Origin: an uncultured Clostridia bacterium
GTDB lineage: Bacteria > Bacillota > Clostridia > RUG12999
NCBI GenBank assembly: GCA_934792465.1
Contig: CAKVOK010000013.1
Coordinates: forward strand, 1 to 64,000
Length of the DNA stretch: 64,000 nucleotides
Direction of reading: 5' to 3'
Below, piece by piece: positions 35,728 through 45,273 of the stretch. Made by a program: the position numbers and the translations under genes. How positions within the stretch are numbered: position 1 is the first letter of the stretch; each line of letters begins with the position of its first letter. The notes under the pieces are model-generated. The model did not search any database and was not told the origin of the DNA. It saw nothing but the letters and a program-made list of their open reading frames with translations.

Positions 35728-35880
35728 ACAATAGTAATGTTATTCGAGGTGGAAGATTTCGTCCACGTCCACACGCCGATGGTTTGACAAGGGGAAACCC
35801 TGAGAGATGCAGGAGAACTGGACGCCTGCCGAATAACAACTACAGAGGGATTGCTTCGGCAGTCCCTTTACTTTTGTTTC
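35728..35880 (+). ncRNA. Candidate free-standing structured small RNA
   Basis: Between the promoter at 35693 and a terminator lies a compact fold. The closing helix is GTTATTCG (35739-35746) with CGAATAAC (35830-35837). Inside are a GTGGA/TCCAC hairpin, a GGG-GAAA-CCC tetraloop hairpin (around 35791-35800) and GCAGG (35809-35813) pairing with CCTGC (35825-35829). The loop of that last hairpin contains TGGAC, complementary to GTCCA (35765-35769), giving a pseudoknot. The 3' end is AGGGATTGC-TTCG-GCAGTCCCT followed by a T-rich tract. It faces the 3' end of spoVG, so it is not a leader. I do not recognise the class. Confidence 0.6.
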
Positions 35881-35886
35881 TATTGT

Positions 35887-35918
35887 AAAAACAGAGGAGC
35901 TGTTCAATACAGCTCCCC
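35887..35918 (-). terminator. Terminator of the hyd-spoVG operon
   Basis: On the minus strand GGAGCTGT pairs with ACAGCTCC across a five-nucleotide loop, followed by a T-run (35891-35887). It lies 18 bp after the spoVG stop. Confidence 0.85.
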
Positions 35919-35935
35919 GTTACTTCAAAAAATTT

Positions 35936-36205
35936 TCACGCCTGCCGATTTGCAAGCTCTCTGTTGTACACCTCTAATATTGCCGTCTGAAGCTTTTCCC
36001 GCATTTCGGAATTAATAGGGTGTGCAATATCTTTGTATTCGTTCTTGTCGTCTTTCCTGTTCGGCATTGCCACAAACAGCTTGTCCTGCGACCGAATCAC
36101 CTTAATATCATGCACGACAAATTCATTGTCAAACGTCGCCGAAAGCACGGCTCTCATTTTTCCGTCAGGATTGAATTTTCTGATTTTAATGTCAGATATC
36201 TGCAC
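35936..36205 (-). CDS. spoVG: Septation/sporulation regulator SpoVG
   Basis: This 89-residue protein matches SpoVG, a small nucleic-acid-binding regulator of septation, capsule and sporulation genes. The family core is visible: [27 protein letters not shown] and FVAMPNRK...YKDIAHPIN. Length is near the usual 85-100. It is the last gene of the TM1266-hydG-hydF-spoVG series, 33 bp after hydF, and has its own downstream terminator. Linkage to hydrogenase maturation genes is unusual and may simply reflect read-through. Confidence 0.95.
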   Translation of the reverse strand: MQISDIKIRKFNPDGKMRAVLSATFDNEFVVHDIKVIRSQDKLFVAMPNRKDDKNEYKDIAHPINSEMREKLQTAILEVYNRELANRQA

Positions 36206-36238
36206 CTAAATCACCACCCGGATATATTTTTACCGGTG

Positions 36239-37423
36239 TTAATCAAGTTTATTCAATATTTCGGGAAAAACCTCCAAGCTTCTTTTCAAAATCCCGTTCA
36301 TATACGCAATCGCTGTTCCGTAATTCGTCATTGGGATTCCGCTGTCTTCTGCGCATTTCAGCCGATACTCCATTTCCCTTGAACCGAGCATACAGCCGCC
36401 GCAATGGATTATAAGCTTAAATCCGCTCAAATCCTCCGGAAATCCTCCGCCGGACGAAAATTCATACACAGGCTTTTTGCCCGTATATTTTTCAATCCAT
36501 CTCGGAAGCTTCACAGTGCCTATGTCGTCGCATTGTCTGTGATGAGTGCAACCCTCACATATCAGAATTTTATCGCCGTCGTTTATCTTATTCAGCGCAT
36601 TTACGCCTTTCACCGCCGTTTCGAGTATGCCCTTGTAATTTGCGAACAAAATCGAAAACGACGTAAGCGTAACGTCCTGCGGAACGATATTCTTCACAAA
36701 TCCGAATGCCTGGCTGTCCGTTATCACAAGCTTCGGTTTAACAATTTTCAGTGCTTCCTCCAGCTGCGTTTCCTTTACGGTGACGCATATTGCATCGCTG
36801 TCCAATATATCACGAATTGTCTGCTGCTGCGGAAGAATAAGTCTGCCCTTCGGTGCCGCGCTGTCAACCGGCGTTACGAGGATTACAACATCGTTCTCGT
36901 TCAGCTTGTCGCCGATTATCCTCTTATCACTCGATATATTAAAGGAAGCAAGCATTTCTTTCAGCTTGTTTATATTTTCTCCTGTTTTTGCACTTACCGC
37001 AATTTCGTTTTCCTTTAATTCACTTCGTTTTTTTATATCGCATTTATTATACGCAATTATATAATTTATATTTTTTAATTTGAATAATTCGACAAGCTCC
37101 CTGTCTGCCGGCTTAAGTCCCCCGCAATCCGTAACAAGCACGGCAATATCGCATTTATTCAAAATCCTTTTTGTTTTCTGCACGCGCTTTTCTCCAAGCT
37201 CGCTGTCATCATTGATTCCCGGGGTGTCTACAATCATGCACGGTCCGAGAGGAAGAATTTCCATTGCCTTGAAAACGGGGTCGGTGGTCGTTCCGCTGAC
37301 ATCGGAAACAATTGCCGTTTCCTGACCCGTAACGGCATTTAAAAGACTGGATTTTCCGGCATTCGTGCAGCCGAAAAAGCCTATATGCGTGCGCTCGCCG
37401 GACGGCGTATTGTTAAGTCCCAT
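36239..37423 (-). CDS. hydF: [FeFe]-hydrogenase maturation GTPase HydF
   Basis: HydF is the scaffold on which the 2Fe subcluster of the H-cluster is assembled before transfer to HydA. The GTPase domain has GCTNAGKSSL (Walker A), DTPGIND and NKCD. The C-terminal iron-sulfur-binding part has EGCTHH and HCGGC, the ligands of the [4Fe-4S] cluster. The ATG at 37423 (MGLNNTPSGERTHIG) matches the typical N-terminus and follows GGTGAG; a GTG three codons earlier is less likely. The protein has about 394 residues, a normal length. hydG is just upstream. Confidence 0.95.
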   Translation of the reverse strand: MGLNNTPSGERTHIGFFGCTNAGKSSLLNAVTGQETAIVSDVSGTTTDPVFKAMEILPLGPCMIVDTPGINDDSELGEKRVQKTKRILNKCDIAVLVTDCGGLKPADRELVELFKLKNINYIIAYNKCDIKKRSELKENEIAVSAKTGENINKLKEMLASFNISSDKRIIGDKLNENDVVILVTPVDSAAPKGRLILPQQQTIRDILDSDAICVTVKETQLEEALKIVKPKLVITDSQAFGFVKNIVPQDVTLTSFSILFANYKGILETAVKGVNALNKINDGDKILICEGCTHHRQCDDIGTVKLPRWIEKYTGKKPVYEFSSGGGFPEDLSGFKLIIHCGGCMLGSREMEYRLKCAEDSGIPMTNYGTAIAYMNGILKRSLEVFPEILNKLD

Positions 37424-37438
37424 AACGCTCACCGCCCT

Positions 37439-38857
37439 TTAAAATCTGAAATCACGGCTGCCGTGTTCGATTTTCACAAGATTTTCTCTTACTATATCTT
37501 TCACTTTATCCTTGCCGATGTTGTCTATTTCTTTCAAAATAAGTTCGTTGCCTATTCGCTTCGTGTCCTCGCTCGCATAGTCCTCAAGATATTCTTTCAG
37601 CGTCATGAGCGCATTCGGGTGGCAGCAGTTCTGAATCTGACCTGCCTTGCAAAGACTCATGAATCTGTCGCCTGTTCTGCCCTCTCTGTAACAGGCTGTG
37701 CAGAAGCTCGGAATATATCCGAGGCGCATAAGCCAGTTGACAACTTCGTCCAGTGTTCTGTTGTCGCTTACGTCAAACTGTGCGGAATTTTCTTCTTCCG
37801 GTTCGGGTTCGCAATATCCGCCGACGCTCGTTCTCGATGCTCCGCTTATCTGCGAAATACCGAGTTTCAGTGCTTTTTCTCTGCATTCCTTGCCCTCTCT
37901 CGTAGAGATTATCATTCCGGTATACGGAACGGCAACCCTGATACAGGCGATAATCTTCGCAAATGTATCGTCATCTATTCCGTTGTCAAATGCACTCGGG
38001 TCTATATCGTCTGCGTGCTTTATTCTCGGAACACTTATGGTATGCGGACCTACGCCGAATTTCGCTTCCAAATGCTCTGCATGCATAAGCAACGCCGCAA
38101 ATTCGTATTTATACATTTCAAGTCCGAACAGCACACCGAGTCCCACATCGTCTATGCCGCCCTCCATGGCTCTGTCCATAGCTTCTGTATGATAAGCGTA
38201 ATTATGCTTCGGGCCTGTCGGGTGGAGCTGCTCATAGCTTTTTTTATGATATGTTTCCTGGAATAAAATATATGTTCCTATTCCGGCGTCTTTGAGTTTT
38301 TTATAATTTTCGACCGTTGTCGCCGCAATATTTACGTTTACACGGCGGATAGCGCCGTTTTTATGTTTTATTGAATATATCGTATTTATACATTCGAGAA
38401 TATATTCGATAGGGTTATTAACGGGATCCTCGCCTGATTCTATCGCAAGCCGTTTATGACCCATGTCCTGCAATGCCGTAACCTCACGGCGAATATCGTC
38501 CTGTGTCAATTTTTTTCGTGCTATGTGCTTGTTTTTCAGATGATACGGACAGTATACGCAGCCGTTCACACAGTAATTTGAAAGGTAGAGCGGCGCAAAC
38601 ATAACGATTCTGTTGCCGTAAAAATCCTTTTTAATCTGCTGTGCAAGCGCATATACCTCCTGCACCTTTTCGGGGATTTCGCAAGCCAAAAGCACGGACG
38701 CTTCTCTGTGCGACAGTCCCTTTCTCAATTTTGCCTTTTCGATAATGCTGTCTATAAGCTCGACATTATCTTTGTTTTCCTCCGCATAACGCAGAGAATC
38801 CATCACTTCTTCATCGGAAATAAATTCCTCTGCTTTAGATGATTTCGGATCGTACAT
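37439..38857 (-). CDS. hydG: [FeFe]-hydrogenase maturation radical SAM enzyme HydG
   Basis: HydG cleaves tyrosine to give the CO and CN ligands of the H-cluster. The 472-residue protein has the radical-SAM cysteines in NYCVNGCVYCPYH (about 97-109), a BATS-type region after the barrel, and the C-terminal auxiliary cluster motif (FCTACYREGRTGDRFMSLCK). It is 6-15 bp from hydF and 53 bp after the TM1266-type gene. hydE and the hydrogenase itself are not in this window. Confidence 0.96.
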   Translation of the reverse strand: MYDPKSSKAEEFISDEEVMDSLRYAEENKDNVELIDSIIEKAKLRKGLSHREASVLLACEIPEKVQEVYALAQQIKKDFYGNRIVMFAPLYLSNYCVNGCVYCPYHLKNKHIARKKLTQDDIRREVTALQDMGHKRLAIESGEDPVNNPIEYILECINTIYSIKHKNGAIRRVNVNIAATTVENYKKLKDAGIGTYILFQETYHKKSYEQLHPTGPKHNYAYHTEAMDRAMEGGIDDVGLGVLFGLEMYKYEFAALLMHAEHLEAKFGVGPHTISVPRIKHADDIDPSAFDNGIDDDTFAKIIACIRVAVPYTGMIISTREGKECREKALKLGISQISGASRTSVGGYCEPEPEEENSAQFDVSDNRTLDEVVNWLMRLGYIPSFCTACYREGRTGDRFMSLCKAGQIQNCCHPNALMTLKEYLEDYASEDTKRIGNELILKEIDNIGKDKVKDIVRENLVKIEHGSRDFRF

Positions 38858-38910
38858 AATTCATCATTCCTTTCTTACGGGTCGGAAACCTCTTCCCCGT
38901 CAGATATATT

Positions 38911-39156
38911 TTAAATTTTCGAATAAGCCGTTTTTGTGCTTACTCCTATGATTTTACCGAGCTTGCCGGAGATTGCGCTTATGGTATCGAGAGGTGCGTC
39001 CACGGCGATGCTTATAATGCTGATATTTTTTTTGTGATACGGTATACCCATTCTTCCTATGATATATTTCCCGTATTCATGCAGAACCTTATTAACGCTT
39101 TCCGCAGACTCCGTATTTTCAACGATTATGCCTATTATCGCAACTCTTTCTTCCAT
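38911..39156 (-). CDS. TM1266-family putative hydrogenase-system regulator
   Basis: The 81-residue protein has an ACT-like ferredoxin fold and matches the TM1266 family, repeatedly found beside HydEFG genes and proposed to regulate the iron-only hydrogenase system. Recognisable parts are RVAIIGIIVENTESAESVN, GRMGIPY and the ISIIS(I/V)AVDAPLDTISAISGKLGK pattern. It is first in its operon, behind the promoter at 39184-39212, with an AAGGAG ribosome binding site. Confidence 0.9.
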   Translation of the reverse strand: MEERVAIIGIIVENTESAESVNKVLHEYGKYIIGRMGIPYHKKNISIISIAVDAPLDTISAISGKLGKIIGVSTKTAYSKI

Positions 39157-39183
39157 ATTCTCAGCTCCTTTTGCTCTAATATT

Positions 39184-39212
39184 ATTGTACTATATTTTGT
39201 CGGATTTGTCAA
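39184..39212 (-). promoter_or_regulatory. Promoter of the TM1266-hydG-hydF-spoVG operon
   Basis: On the minus strand TTGACA (39212-39207), 17 nt and TACAAT (39189-39184) lie between rnhB and the TM1266-type gene, 28 bp before its start codon. Confidence 0.8.
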
Positions 39213-39222
39213 GCGCAAAAAA

Positions 39223-39939
39223 TCATACAAAATTCTTGATAAATGTTCTCCTGTGTATCTCGCACGGTCCGAGGCGCTTTATGGCTTCTATATGCTCTCT
39301 CGTTCCGTAGCCTTTGTGTTTGGCAAATCCGTAACCCGGATATTTAGAATCCATTTCCGTCATATACCTGTCCCTGCTGACCTTTGCCAGTATGGAAGCG
39401 GCGGCAATCGCCATGCTTTTTGAATCGCCCTTTACAACGCAGGTATGCGGAAATGCCATATCACGAATCATGTCGCCGTCCACAAGCACGTGCGAAAATT
39501 CGTGATTCAAGCCCTCTGCGGCTTTGTTCATTGCAAAATACGTTGCATTGCGTATATTCAGCGCATCGATAAGCTCGGCATCCGCCGTATATACGCAGTA
39601 TGCAAGCGCTTTTTCCTTTATCTCGTCAAAAAGCGCATCTCTCTTTTTCTCCGACAGCTTCTTGGAATCGTTTATCCCCTCGATAACAACATCTCTCGGC
39701 AGTATAACCGCCGCCGTGTATACATCGCCGGCGAGAGGCCCTCTGCCGGCTTCGTCTATACCGACAATGAATCCGTCCGAAAATTTGTTGTCAAACTCTT
39801 TCATTTCCAGCACACGCTCGTATTCATTTATCCTTTTTTGTATTGATTTCGGGATTTCTTCGCCCTCCGCCGCTGCTTTCATGCAATATTCAATCATGCT
39901 TTCGATTTCCATTGCTTTAAGATTCTTTATACTCTCCAT
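39223..39939 (-). CDS. rnhB: Ribonuclease HII
   Basis: RNase HII removes RNA from RNA-DNA hybrids and single ribonucleotides from DNA. The 238-residue protein has the catalytic GIDEAGRGPLAGDV (Asp-Glu pair, about 61-74), LVDGD and the KGDSKSMAIAAASILAKV segment. An N-terminal extension of about 55 residues precedes the core, as in many Firmicutes. It lies 3 bp after dnaE. Confidence 0.96.
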   Translation of the reverse strand: MESIKNLKAMEIESMIEYCMKAAAEGEEIPKSIQKRINEYERVLEMKEFDNKFSDGFIVGIDEAGRGPLAGDVYTAAVILPRDVVIEGINDSKKLSEKKRDALFDEIKEKALAYCVYTADAELIDALNIRNATYFAMNKAAEGLNHEFSHVLVDGDMIRDMAFPHTCVVKGDSKSMAIAAASILAKVSRDRYMTEMDSKYPGYGFAKHKGYGTREHIEAIKRLGPCEIHRRTFIKNFV

Positions 39940-39942
39940 TTT

Positions 39943-42900
39943 TTAACCCTCTTTGTAAATTACGCAGTCAATTCCCAGTAAATCTTTAAGTTCCGCAAAC
40001 AGGCTTTCTGACGGCGTTATGTAGCTGCTTTCGCCCGAACGGAATTTTTGTTTTGTTTCTTCAATATATATAACGACCGGTGTCTTTCCACTGTATTTTT
40101 CGAGAATTTCCATCATCCGCGGTATTAAAAAATCCTTACCGAGCCTGAATTTGACAAACAGTTTTCCTTTCGGCTTTATATTCTCCGCCGACACGCTTTC
40201 CGCCGGAATAATCTCGCTTGCAATCAGCTTCGCCTGTGTTTCGTTTATATCTATTCTGCCTTTCACAAGCACTGCGCCGTCCTGCTCCAGATACGGTTTT
40301 ATCACGTCATACAGCTTTGAAAATACCACGGTTTCCACGCTTCCGAATTTATCCTCGATATTCAAAAATGCCATTTTGCCGCCCTTTTTCGTTGTTATCT
40401 CGCTCTTCCCGGCTATCATTCCGAACACCGTTATCTCGTCGCCGTCATTTACGGAAGAATCCTCGCCGGACTGCGCATTCTTAATATCCGCCATTGTAAC
40501 ATGAGGAATTTTCTTCATGATTTCCGAATAGCTGTCTATAGGGTGTCCCGAAACGTATATCCCTATCATCTCACGTTCCATGGCAAGCTTTTCGCGTTCC
40601 GGAAGCTCCCGTTTCGGCGCAAGCTTGATTTCTTCTTCCTCTATCTCGCCGAACAGCGACATCTGCCCCTCTATATTATTCTTCTTATCGCTCGCAAGCT
40701 TGTCAATAACCGCCGAAAATCCGTCAAGCAGCGTCGCACGGTTATCTTTCAGCGAATCGAACGCCCCCGCACGTATCAGGCTTTCCAGAGTTCTCTTGTT
40801 TATATCCGGTTTTCTCTTTGCAAAATCCACAAACGATTTAAATTCGCCGTGTTCACGTTCTTCAACAATATCCGAAACAACATTCAGACCGACATTCTTT
40901 ATCGCCGCAAGTCCGAAACGTATGTTTCCGCCGTCCGCCGTGAAGCGTTCGTAGCTTCGGTTTATATCCGGCGGCAGAAGCTTTATTCCCATTCGCTGAA
41001 TTTCGACTATATACTGATATATCTTGTCCGGCACGGACAGCACGCTCGAAAGCAGTGCCGCCATAAAATGCAGCGGATAGAAGCATTTCAAATATGCCGT
41101 CTGATATGCCACGACCGCATAGCACGCCGCATGAGCCTTATTAAACGCATAAAGCGCAAAATCCATCATCGAATCGAAAATTTCGTTTGCCGCTTTCTCG
41201 TCCACGCCCCGTTTAATCGCTCCGTCAATTCCCTCTTCCTCGTTTCCGTAAATGAAATTGTTCCTTTCCTTTTTCATTACGTCAACCTTTTTCTTGCTCA
41301 TGGCACGGCGCACGAGGTCGGCTCTGCCGAGGGAATATCCCGCCAGCTCCTGCACAATCTTCATAACCTGTTCCTGATACACCATACAGCCGTATGTAAC
41401 GTCGAGAATAGGTCTTAAAAGCTCGGTTTTATATGTAACGTTTTCCGGGTGATTTTTATTCTTTTCATACAGCGGAATCTGATCCATGGGTCCCGGTCTG
41501 AAAAGCGAAATGCCGGCTATAATATCCTCCAAAGACTGCGGCTTAAGCTCCGTCATGAAGCTTCGCATTCCCCTTGATTCCAGCTGAAATATTCCGTCCG
41601 TATTTCCCGACGAAATCAACTCGAAAACCTGCGGAATCGCATAGTCTATCTTCAGCAAATCAATTTTTTCGCCCGTATCTTTTTCTATCATATCGAGAGT
41701 ATCTTTTATTATGGTTAAGTTTCGCAGTCCGAGAAAATCCATCTTCAAAAGACCCATTTCCTGAACCGTTTCCATGTCAAACTGCGTTATAACGACATCG
41801 CCGTTTTTCGCTACCGGTACATAATCCGTAACAGGTCTGCCGCATATTACAACGCCTGCCGCATGAGTAGAGGCATGGCGCACCATTCCCTCCAGCTTCA
41901 CGGACGTATCTATTACGTTCCTTACCTCCGGGTCGGTATCGTACAATTCTTTCAGCTGCGGTTCTCGCTCCAGTGCGTCCGTTATCGTAATCTTCAAATC
42001 GTTCGGAATCAGCTTAGAAAGCTTGTCCGCATATGCATACGGCATATCGAGCGCCCTTGCGCAGTCGCGTATTACCTGTTTCGCTTTCATAGTACCGAAC
42101 GTTATTATCTGCGCCACACAGTCGCTGCCGTACTTTCTGTTTACATAATCTATAACTTCTCCTCGGCGTTCGATACAGAAATCGACGTCTATATCCGGCA
42201 TACTTATACGTTCCGGATTTAAGAAACGCTCGAAAAACAGCTGATATTTAACGGGGTCTATATCCGTTATTTCAAGCACATAAGAAACTATGCTGCCTGC
42301 TGCGCTTCCTCTGCCCGGCCCCACGGGTATGCCGTTGTCCTTGGCATATTTTATAAAATCCCAGACTATGAGGAAATAATCCACATAACCCATGTTTTTT
42401 ATCGTTTCAAGCTCATATTTCAGCTGACCCTCCAGCTCCGAAGCTTTATCCTCATATCTTTTTTTCAGTCCGCCGAAACAAAGCTCTTTAAGAAATTCGT
42501 AGCTGTCCGTGTTTTCCGGCAGCGGAAATTTCGGCAGATGAAAGTTTCCGAATTCAAATTCAACATTGCAGCGTTCCGCAATTTTCACAGTATTTGTAAC
42601 GGTTTCGGGGAGATTGGGAAACAGCTCCGCCATTTCCTCCGGCGATTTCAGATAAAATTCTTCGCTGCCGAATTTCATTCTGTCCTCGTCCGAAACTTTC
42701 CTGTTCGTCTGAATACAGAGCAGAACGTCCTGTGCGGAGGCGTCCTCTTTGTTTATATAATGAATATCGTTCGTCACGACAAGCGGAAGACCATATTCCC
42801 TTGCCAGTGTGATTATCCTTGTATTAACACGTTTTTGCTCGTCAAGCCCGTGGTCCTGAAGTTCCAGAAAGAAGTTGCCTTCGCCGAATATGCTTGTATA

Positions 42901-43380
42901 TTCATTAATATATTTTTTTATTCCGGCTTCGTCCTCTTTCAGTATGCACTGCGGAATATTTCCGGCAAGACACGCCGAAAGAGCTATTATACCCTCATGA
43001 TGCTTCCTCAGCAGCTCCGCATCCACCCTCGGTTTGTAATAAAATCCCTCGGTGAATCCTGCCGAAACTATCTTTATAAGATTCTGCCAGCCCTTGAAAT
43101 TTTCCGCCAGCAATACAAGATGCGCAGGGTCTTTGTCGCTTCTGCCTTCCATATCGAAACGGCTTCTCGGCGCAACGTATACCTCACAGCCTATAATAGG
43201 CTTTATACCTTGTTTTTTCGCCTCTTTATAGAAATTTATAACGCCGTACATATTGCCGTGGTCGGTAAGTGCGATAGCTCCCATTCCAAGCTCTTTCGCA
43301 CGTGCGACAAGCTTGTCTATCTTGCACGCACCGTCCAGCAGGCTGTATTCGCTGTGTGTATGTAAATGTACAAAATCCAT
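39943..43380 (-). CDS. dnaE: DNA polymerase III alpha subunit DnaE
   Basis: This is a replicative DNA polymerase of 1145 residues. It has an N-terminal PHP domain (HLHTHSEYSLLDG, ALTDHGNMYG), a polymerase core with PDIDVDFC (catalytic Asp pair, about 398-402), the PGRGSAAGS and SLFRPGPMDQIP motifs, and a C-terminal helix-hairpin-helix plus OB domain (ITVFGMIAGKSEITTKKGG). Length is typical. In Firmicutes DnaE often works with PolC for primer extension. The operon order is sseB-whiA-dnaE-rnhB. Confidence 0.97.
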   Translation of the reverse strand: MDFVHLHTHSEYSLLDGACKIDKLVARAKELGMGAIALTDHGNMYGVINFYKEAKKQGIKPIIGCEVYVAPRSRFDMEGRSDKDPAHLVLLAENFKGWQNLIKIVSAGFTEGFYYKPRVDAELLRKHHEGIIALSACLAGNIPQCILKEDEAGIKKYINEYTSIFGEGNFFLELQDHGLDEQKRVNTRIITLAREYGLPLVVTNDIHYINKEDASAQDVLLCIQTNRKVSDEDRMKFGSEEFYLKSPEEMAELFPNLPETVTNTVKIAERCNVEFEFGNFHLPKFPLPENTDSYEFLKELCFGGLKKRYEDKASELEGQLKYELETIKNMGYVDYFLIVWDFIKYAKDNGIPVGPGRGSAAGSIVSYVLEITDIDPVKYQLFFERFLNPERISMPDIDVDFCIERRGEVIDYVNRKYGSDCVAQIITFGTMKAKQVIRDCARALDMPYAYADKLSKLIPNDLKITITDALEREPQLKELYDTDPEVRNVIDTSVKLEGMVRHASTHAAGVVICGRPVTDYVPVAKNGDVVITQFDMETVQEMGLLKMDFLGLRNLTIIKDTLDMIEKDTGEKIDLLKIDYAIPQVFELISSGNTDGIFQLESRGMRSFMTELKPQSLEDIIAGISLFRPGPMDQIPLYEKNKNHPENVTYKTELLRPILDVTYGCMVYQEQVMKIVQELAGYSLGRADLVRRAMSKKKVDVMKKERNNFIYGNEEEGIDGAIKRGVDEKAANEIFDSMMDFALYAFNKAHAACYAVVAYQTAYLKCFYPLHFMAALLSSVLSVPDKIYQYIVEIQRMGIKLLPPDINRSYERFTADGGNIRFGLAAIKNVGLNVVSDIVEEREHGEFKSFVDFAKRKPDINKRTLESLIRAGAFDSLKDNRATLLDGFSAVIDKLASDKKNNIEGQMSLFGEIEEEEIKLAPKRELPEREKLAMEREMIGIYVSGHPIDSYSEIMKKIPHVTMADIKNAQSGEDSSVNDGDEITVFGMIAGKSEITTKKGGKMAFLNIEDKFGSVETVVFSKLYDVIKPYLEQDGAVLVKGRIDINETQAKLIASEIIPAESVSAENIKPKGKLFVKFRLGKDFLIPRMMEILEKYSGKTPVVIYIEETKQKFRSGESSYITPSESLFAELKDLLGIDCVIYKEG

Positions 43381-43392
43381 ACGCTTCCACCT

Positions 43393-44277
43393 TTACTTTA
43401 GATTTGCCAGTTCCATTATCTTTCTCATTTTGTGATTGACCGCCGACTTGCTGAGCGGAGGACTGAGCAGCTGACCTATCTGCGCCAAATTCAAATCCTT
43501 GTTCGCCACACGCAGCCGTGCCGTTTCTTTGAGGTTTTCCGGCAGATTTTCAATTCCTATTTTCTCTATCGCCGCCGCCTGTTTAAAAGACGCTTCTATG
43601 GTTTTGTCAAGATTGGCGTTTTCAAAATTCCATATCCTGTTACTTTTGTTGTTTACGCTCTTTTCCATATTCGTTGTAGACACCTCGATAACGGCGTCCA
43701 CCGCTCCCATAAGTGCCAAAACATCGCATATCACTTCGTTATCCTTGAAATACGTAACGTATTTGGATTTCCGCATAAGCGTCTTTGTAGGTATGTCGAA
43801 TTTTTCAAACAGCTTGTTAAACCCGAGATTTACGTTATAGTGCGACGTTACAAACTCTAAATGATAGCTTTTTTCGGGTGACATAACGCTGCCGCCGCCG
43901 ATAAAAGCACCGGTTATATATGCTCTGATACAGCAATCGTTTATAAGTGTTTCCGGGATTCGGCAGCTGACATCGCCCCACTGCACAATATCCAGTTCGT
44001 GGAGCATAATCTGTGCATCACGCACAACAAGCTTCGTTTTTGATTCCGTCCGTATAACCTCCGTACGCAGAACGAACAATTCTTCGATTATATCTCTTAA
44101 AGTTTCGATAAGCCTTGCATTTTCCGACGAGATTCTGTATACGGCTTCATCTCCGAAAATGCTTATATTCCCGCCGAAGCTGACAACTCCGGCAAGGAAT
44201 GCGTATTGGCAGCAGCGGCTCTCAAATTTCTTATTCAGCAGCGCATTTTTCGTCTGCAAGGTAAAAGACATTTTCAT
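43393..44277 (-). CDS. whiA: DNA-binding protein WhiA
   Basis: WhiA has a degenerate LAGLIDADG-homing-endonuclease fold (about 1-200) and a C-terminal HTH (about 215-290, LNLAQIGQLLSPPLSKSAVN). It affects cell division, chromosome segregation and, in actinobacteria, sporulation. The start is taken as the ATG at 44277 (MKMSFTLQTK); the longer frame would run into sseB. The product is about 294 residues, close to the usual size. It sits between sseB and dnaE with gaps of 7 and 12 bp. Confidence 0.93.
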   Translation of the reverse strand: MKMSFTLQTKNALLNKKFESRCCQYAFLAGVVSFGGNISIFGDEAVYRISSENARLIETLRDIIEELFVLRTEVIRTESKTKLVVRDAQIMLHELDIVQWGDVSCRIPETLINDCCIRAYITGAFIGGGSVMSPEKSYHLEFVTSHYNVNLGFNKLFEKFDIPTKTLMRKSKYVTYFKDNEVICDVLALMGAVDAVIEVSTTNMEKSVNNKSNRIWNFENANLDKTIEASFKQAAAIEKIGIENLPENLKETARLRVANKDLNLAQIGQLLSPPLSKSAVNHKMRKIMELANLK

Positions 44278-44284
44278 TTTTCTT

Positions 44285-45229
44285 TCACCCGTTTTGCTTC
44301 TGCATATCCTCTTTGAATTTAAGAACCGCTTTAACGAAGTTATCATTCAAAATCAGGTTTGCGCCTTTCGGATTTATCACAATTCCGCTGACGCCGTGCT
44401 TTGAATAGATGTCCGCAACGTCCTCAAATTTAAGCAAGAGCGCATCAAAATCCGATTCCTTATACATCATGCTGAATTCGTATCTGTCCGTAAACGCCGG
44501 CGTCCATGCGGATTTGTCGCTGCGCATAAGCTGCGGAATAAGTACATTCCCATCCTCGTCTTTCTTTGCCGGCATTATATATTTCCCCTTTGTAAGCTCA
44601 TACAGCAGCTTTCCCACAAGCGCCTGCAAATCCTCATTTTTGCTGTCAAATTCACATTTCGTCAGCGCATACTGCAAATAAAATATCGCCGAACGCACCA
44701 GTTCGGGATTCAGCACCGCATTTTCCTCCGCAGCCGTCGGATTTTCCGCAATGTCCTCCAGTACGATTGTCATAATTCCCTCGTTGAGCTTTAGCGATTT
44801 AAATCCGTAAAAATAGAAAAGCTGACAATATTTCGAGATGTTGTTTATTTCTATAACCGCCGTTTCCTCTGGAACTGCCTTTATATTTTTTTCGAGAAAA
44901 TTCTTAACTCCGAGCTTGCACATATCAATATCGGAAAACAAAAACGGTGTTCCCGTATAGTCCACAAGCGGCATATTATTTTTGTTGAATGTCAGCGCAT
45001 ATATTTTGTCGAGGCCTTTCAGCTTTTTCACCGCCGCATTGTAAAACGCCTGTTTTTTCGATTCAAAAAGTTCTTTCAGCGGAAGCTTTTCTTTCGATAT
45101 TTCCGCATTTTTATAAAGCACGGCAAGCTCGTTCAATTCAAGCTCCGCAAGCTCGTCCTCGTTTTCTATATTCCCCGTAATATATTTTTCGCACAATTCG
45201 TTTAATCTTTCGTTTGTAATCTCTGTCAT
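44285..45229 (-). CDS. SseB-family protein
   Basis: The 314-residue cytoplasmic protein has an uncharacterised N-terminal half. A C-terminal SseB-type domain (about 195-312) contains IPQLMRSDKSAWTPAFTDRYEF and GIVINPKGANLIL, matching the family signature. The role of these proteins outside enteric type III secretion is unknown. It is the first gene of the sseB-whiA-dnaE-rnhB operon, with a promoter at 45274-45302 and GGAGG upstream. Confidence 0.82.
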   Translation of the reverse strand: MTEITNERLNELCEKYITGNIENEDELAELELNELAVLYKNAEISKEKLPLKELFESKKQAFYNAAVKKLKGLDKIYALTFNKNNMPLVDYTGTPFLFSDIDMCKLGVKNFLEKNIKAVPEETAVIEINNISKYCQLFYFYGFKSLKLNEGIMTIVLEDIAENPTAAEENAVLNPELVRSAIFYLQYALTKCEFDSKNEDLQALVGKLLYELTKGKYIMPAKKDEDGNVLIPQLMRSDKSAWTPAFTDRYEFSMMYKESDFDALLLKFEDVADIYSKHGVSGIVINPKGANLILNDNFVKAVLKFKEDMQKQNG

Positions 45230-45273
45230 ATGTTTTATACTTCCTCCGCATTATTCAATAATTATCTATTATA

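Noticed and set aside
35739..35837. Possible TPP or cobalamin riboswitch (CTGAGA and AGGAGA segments)
   Set aside because: Only short resemblances exist, the element is too small for a cobalamin riboswitch, and no gene follows on that strand.
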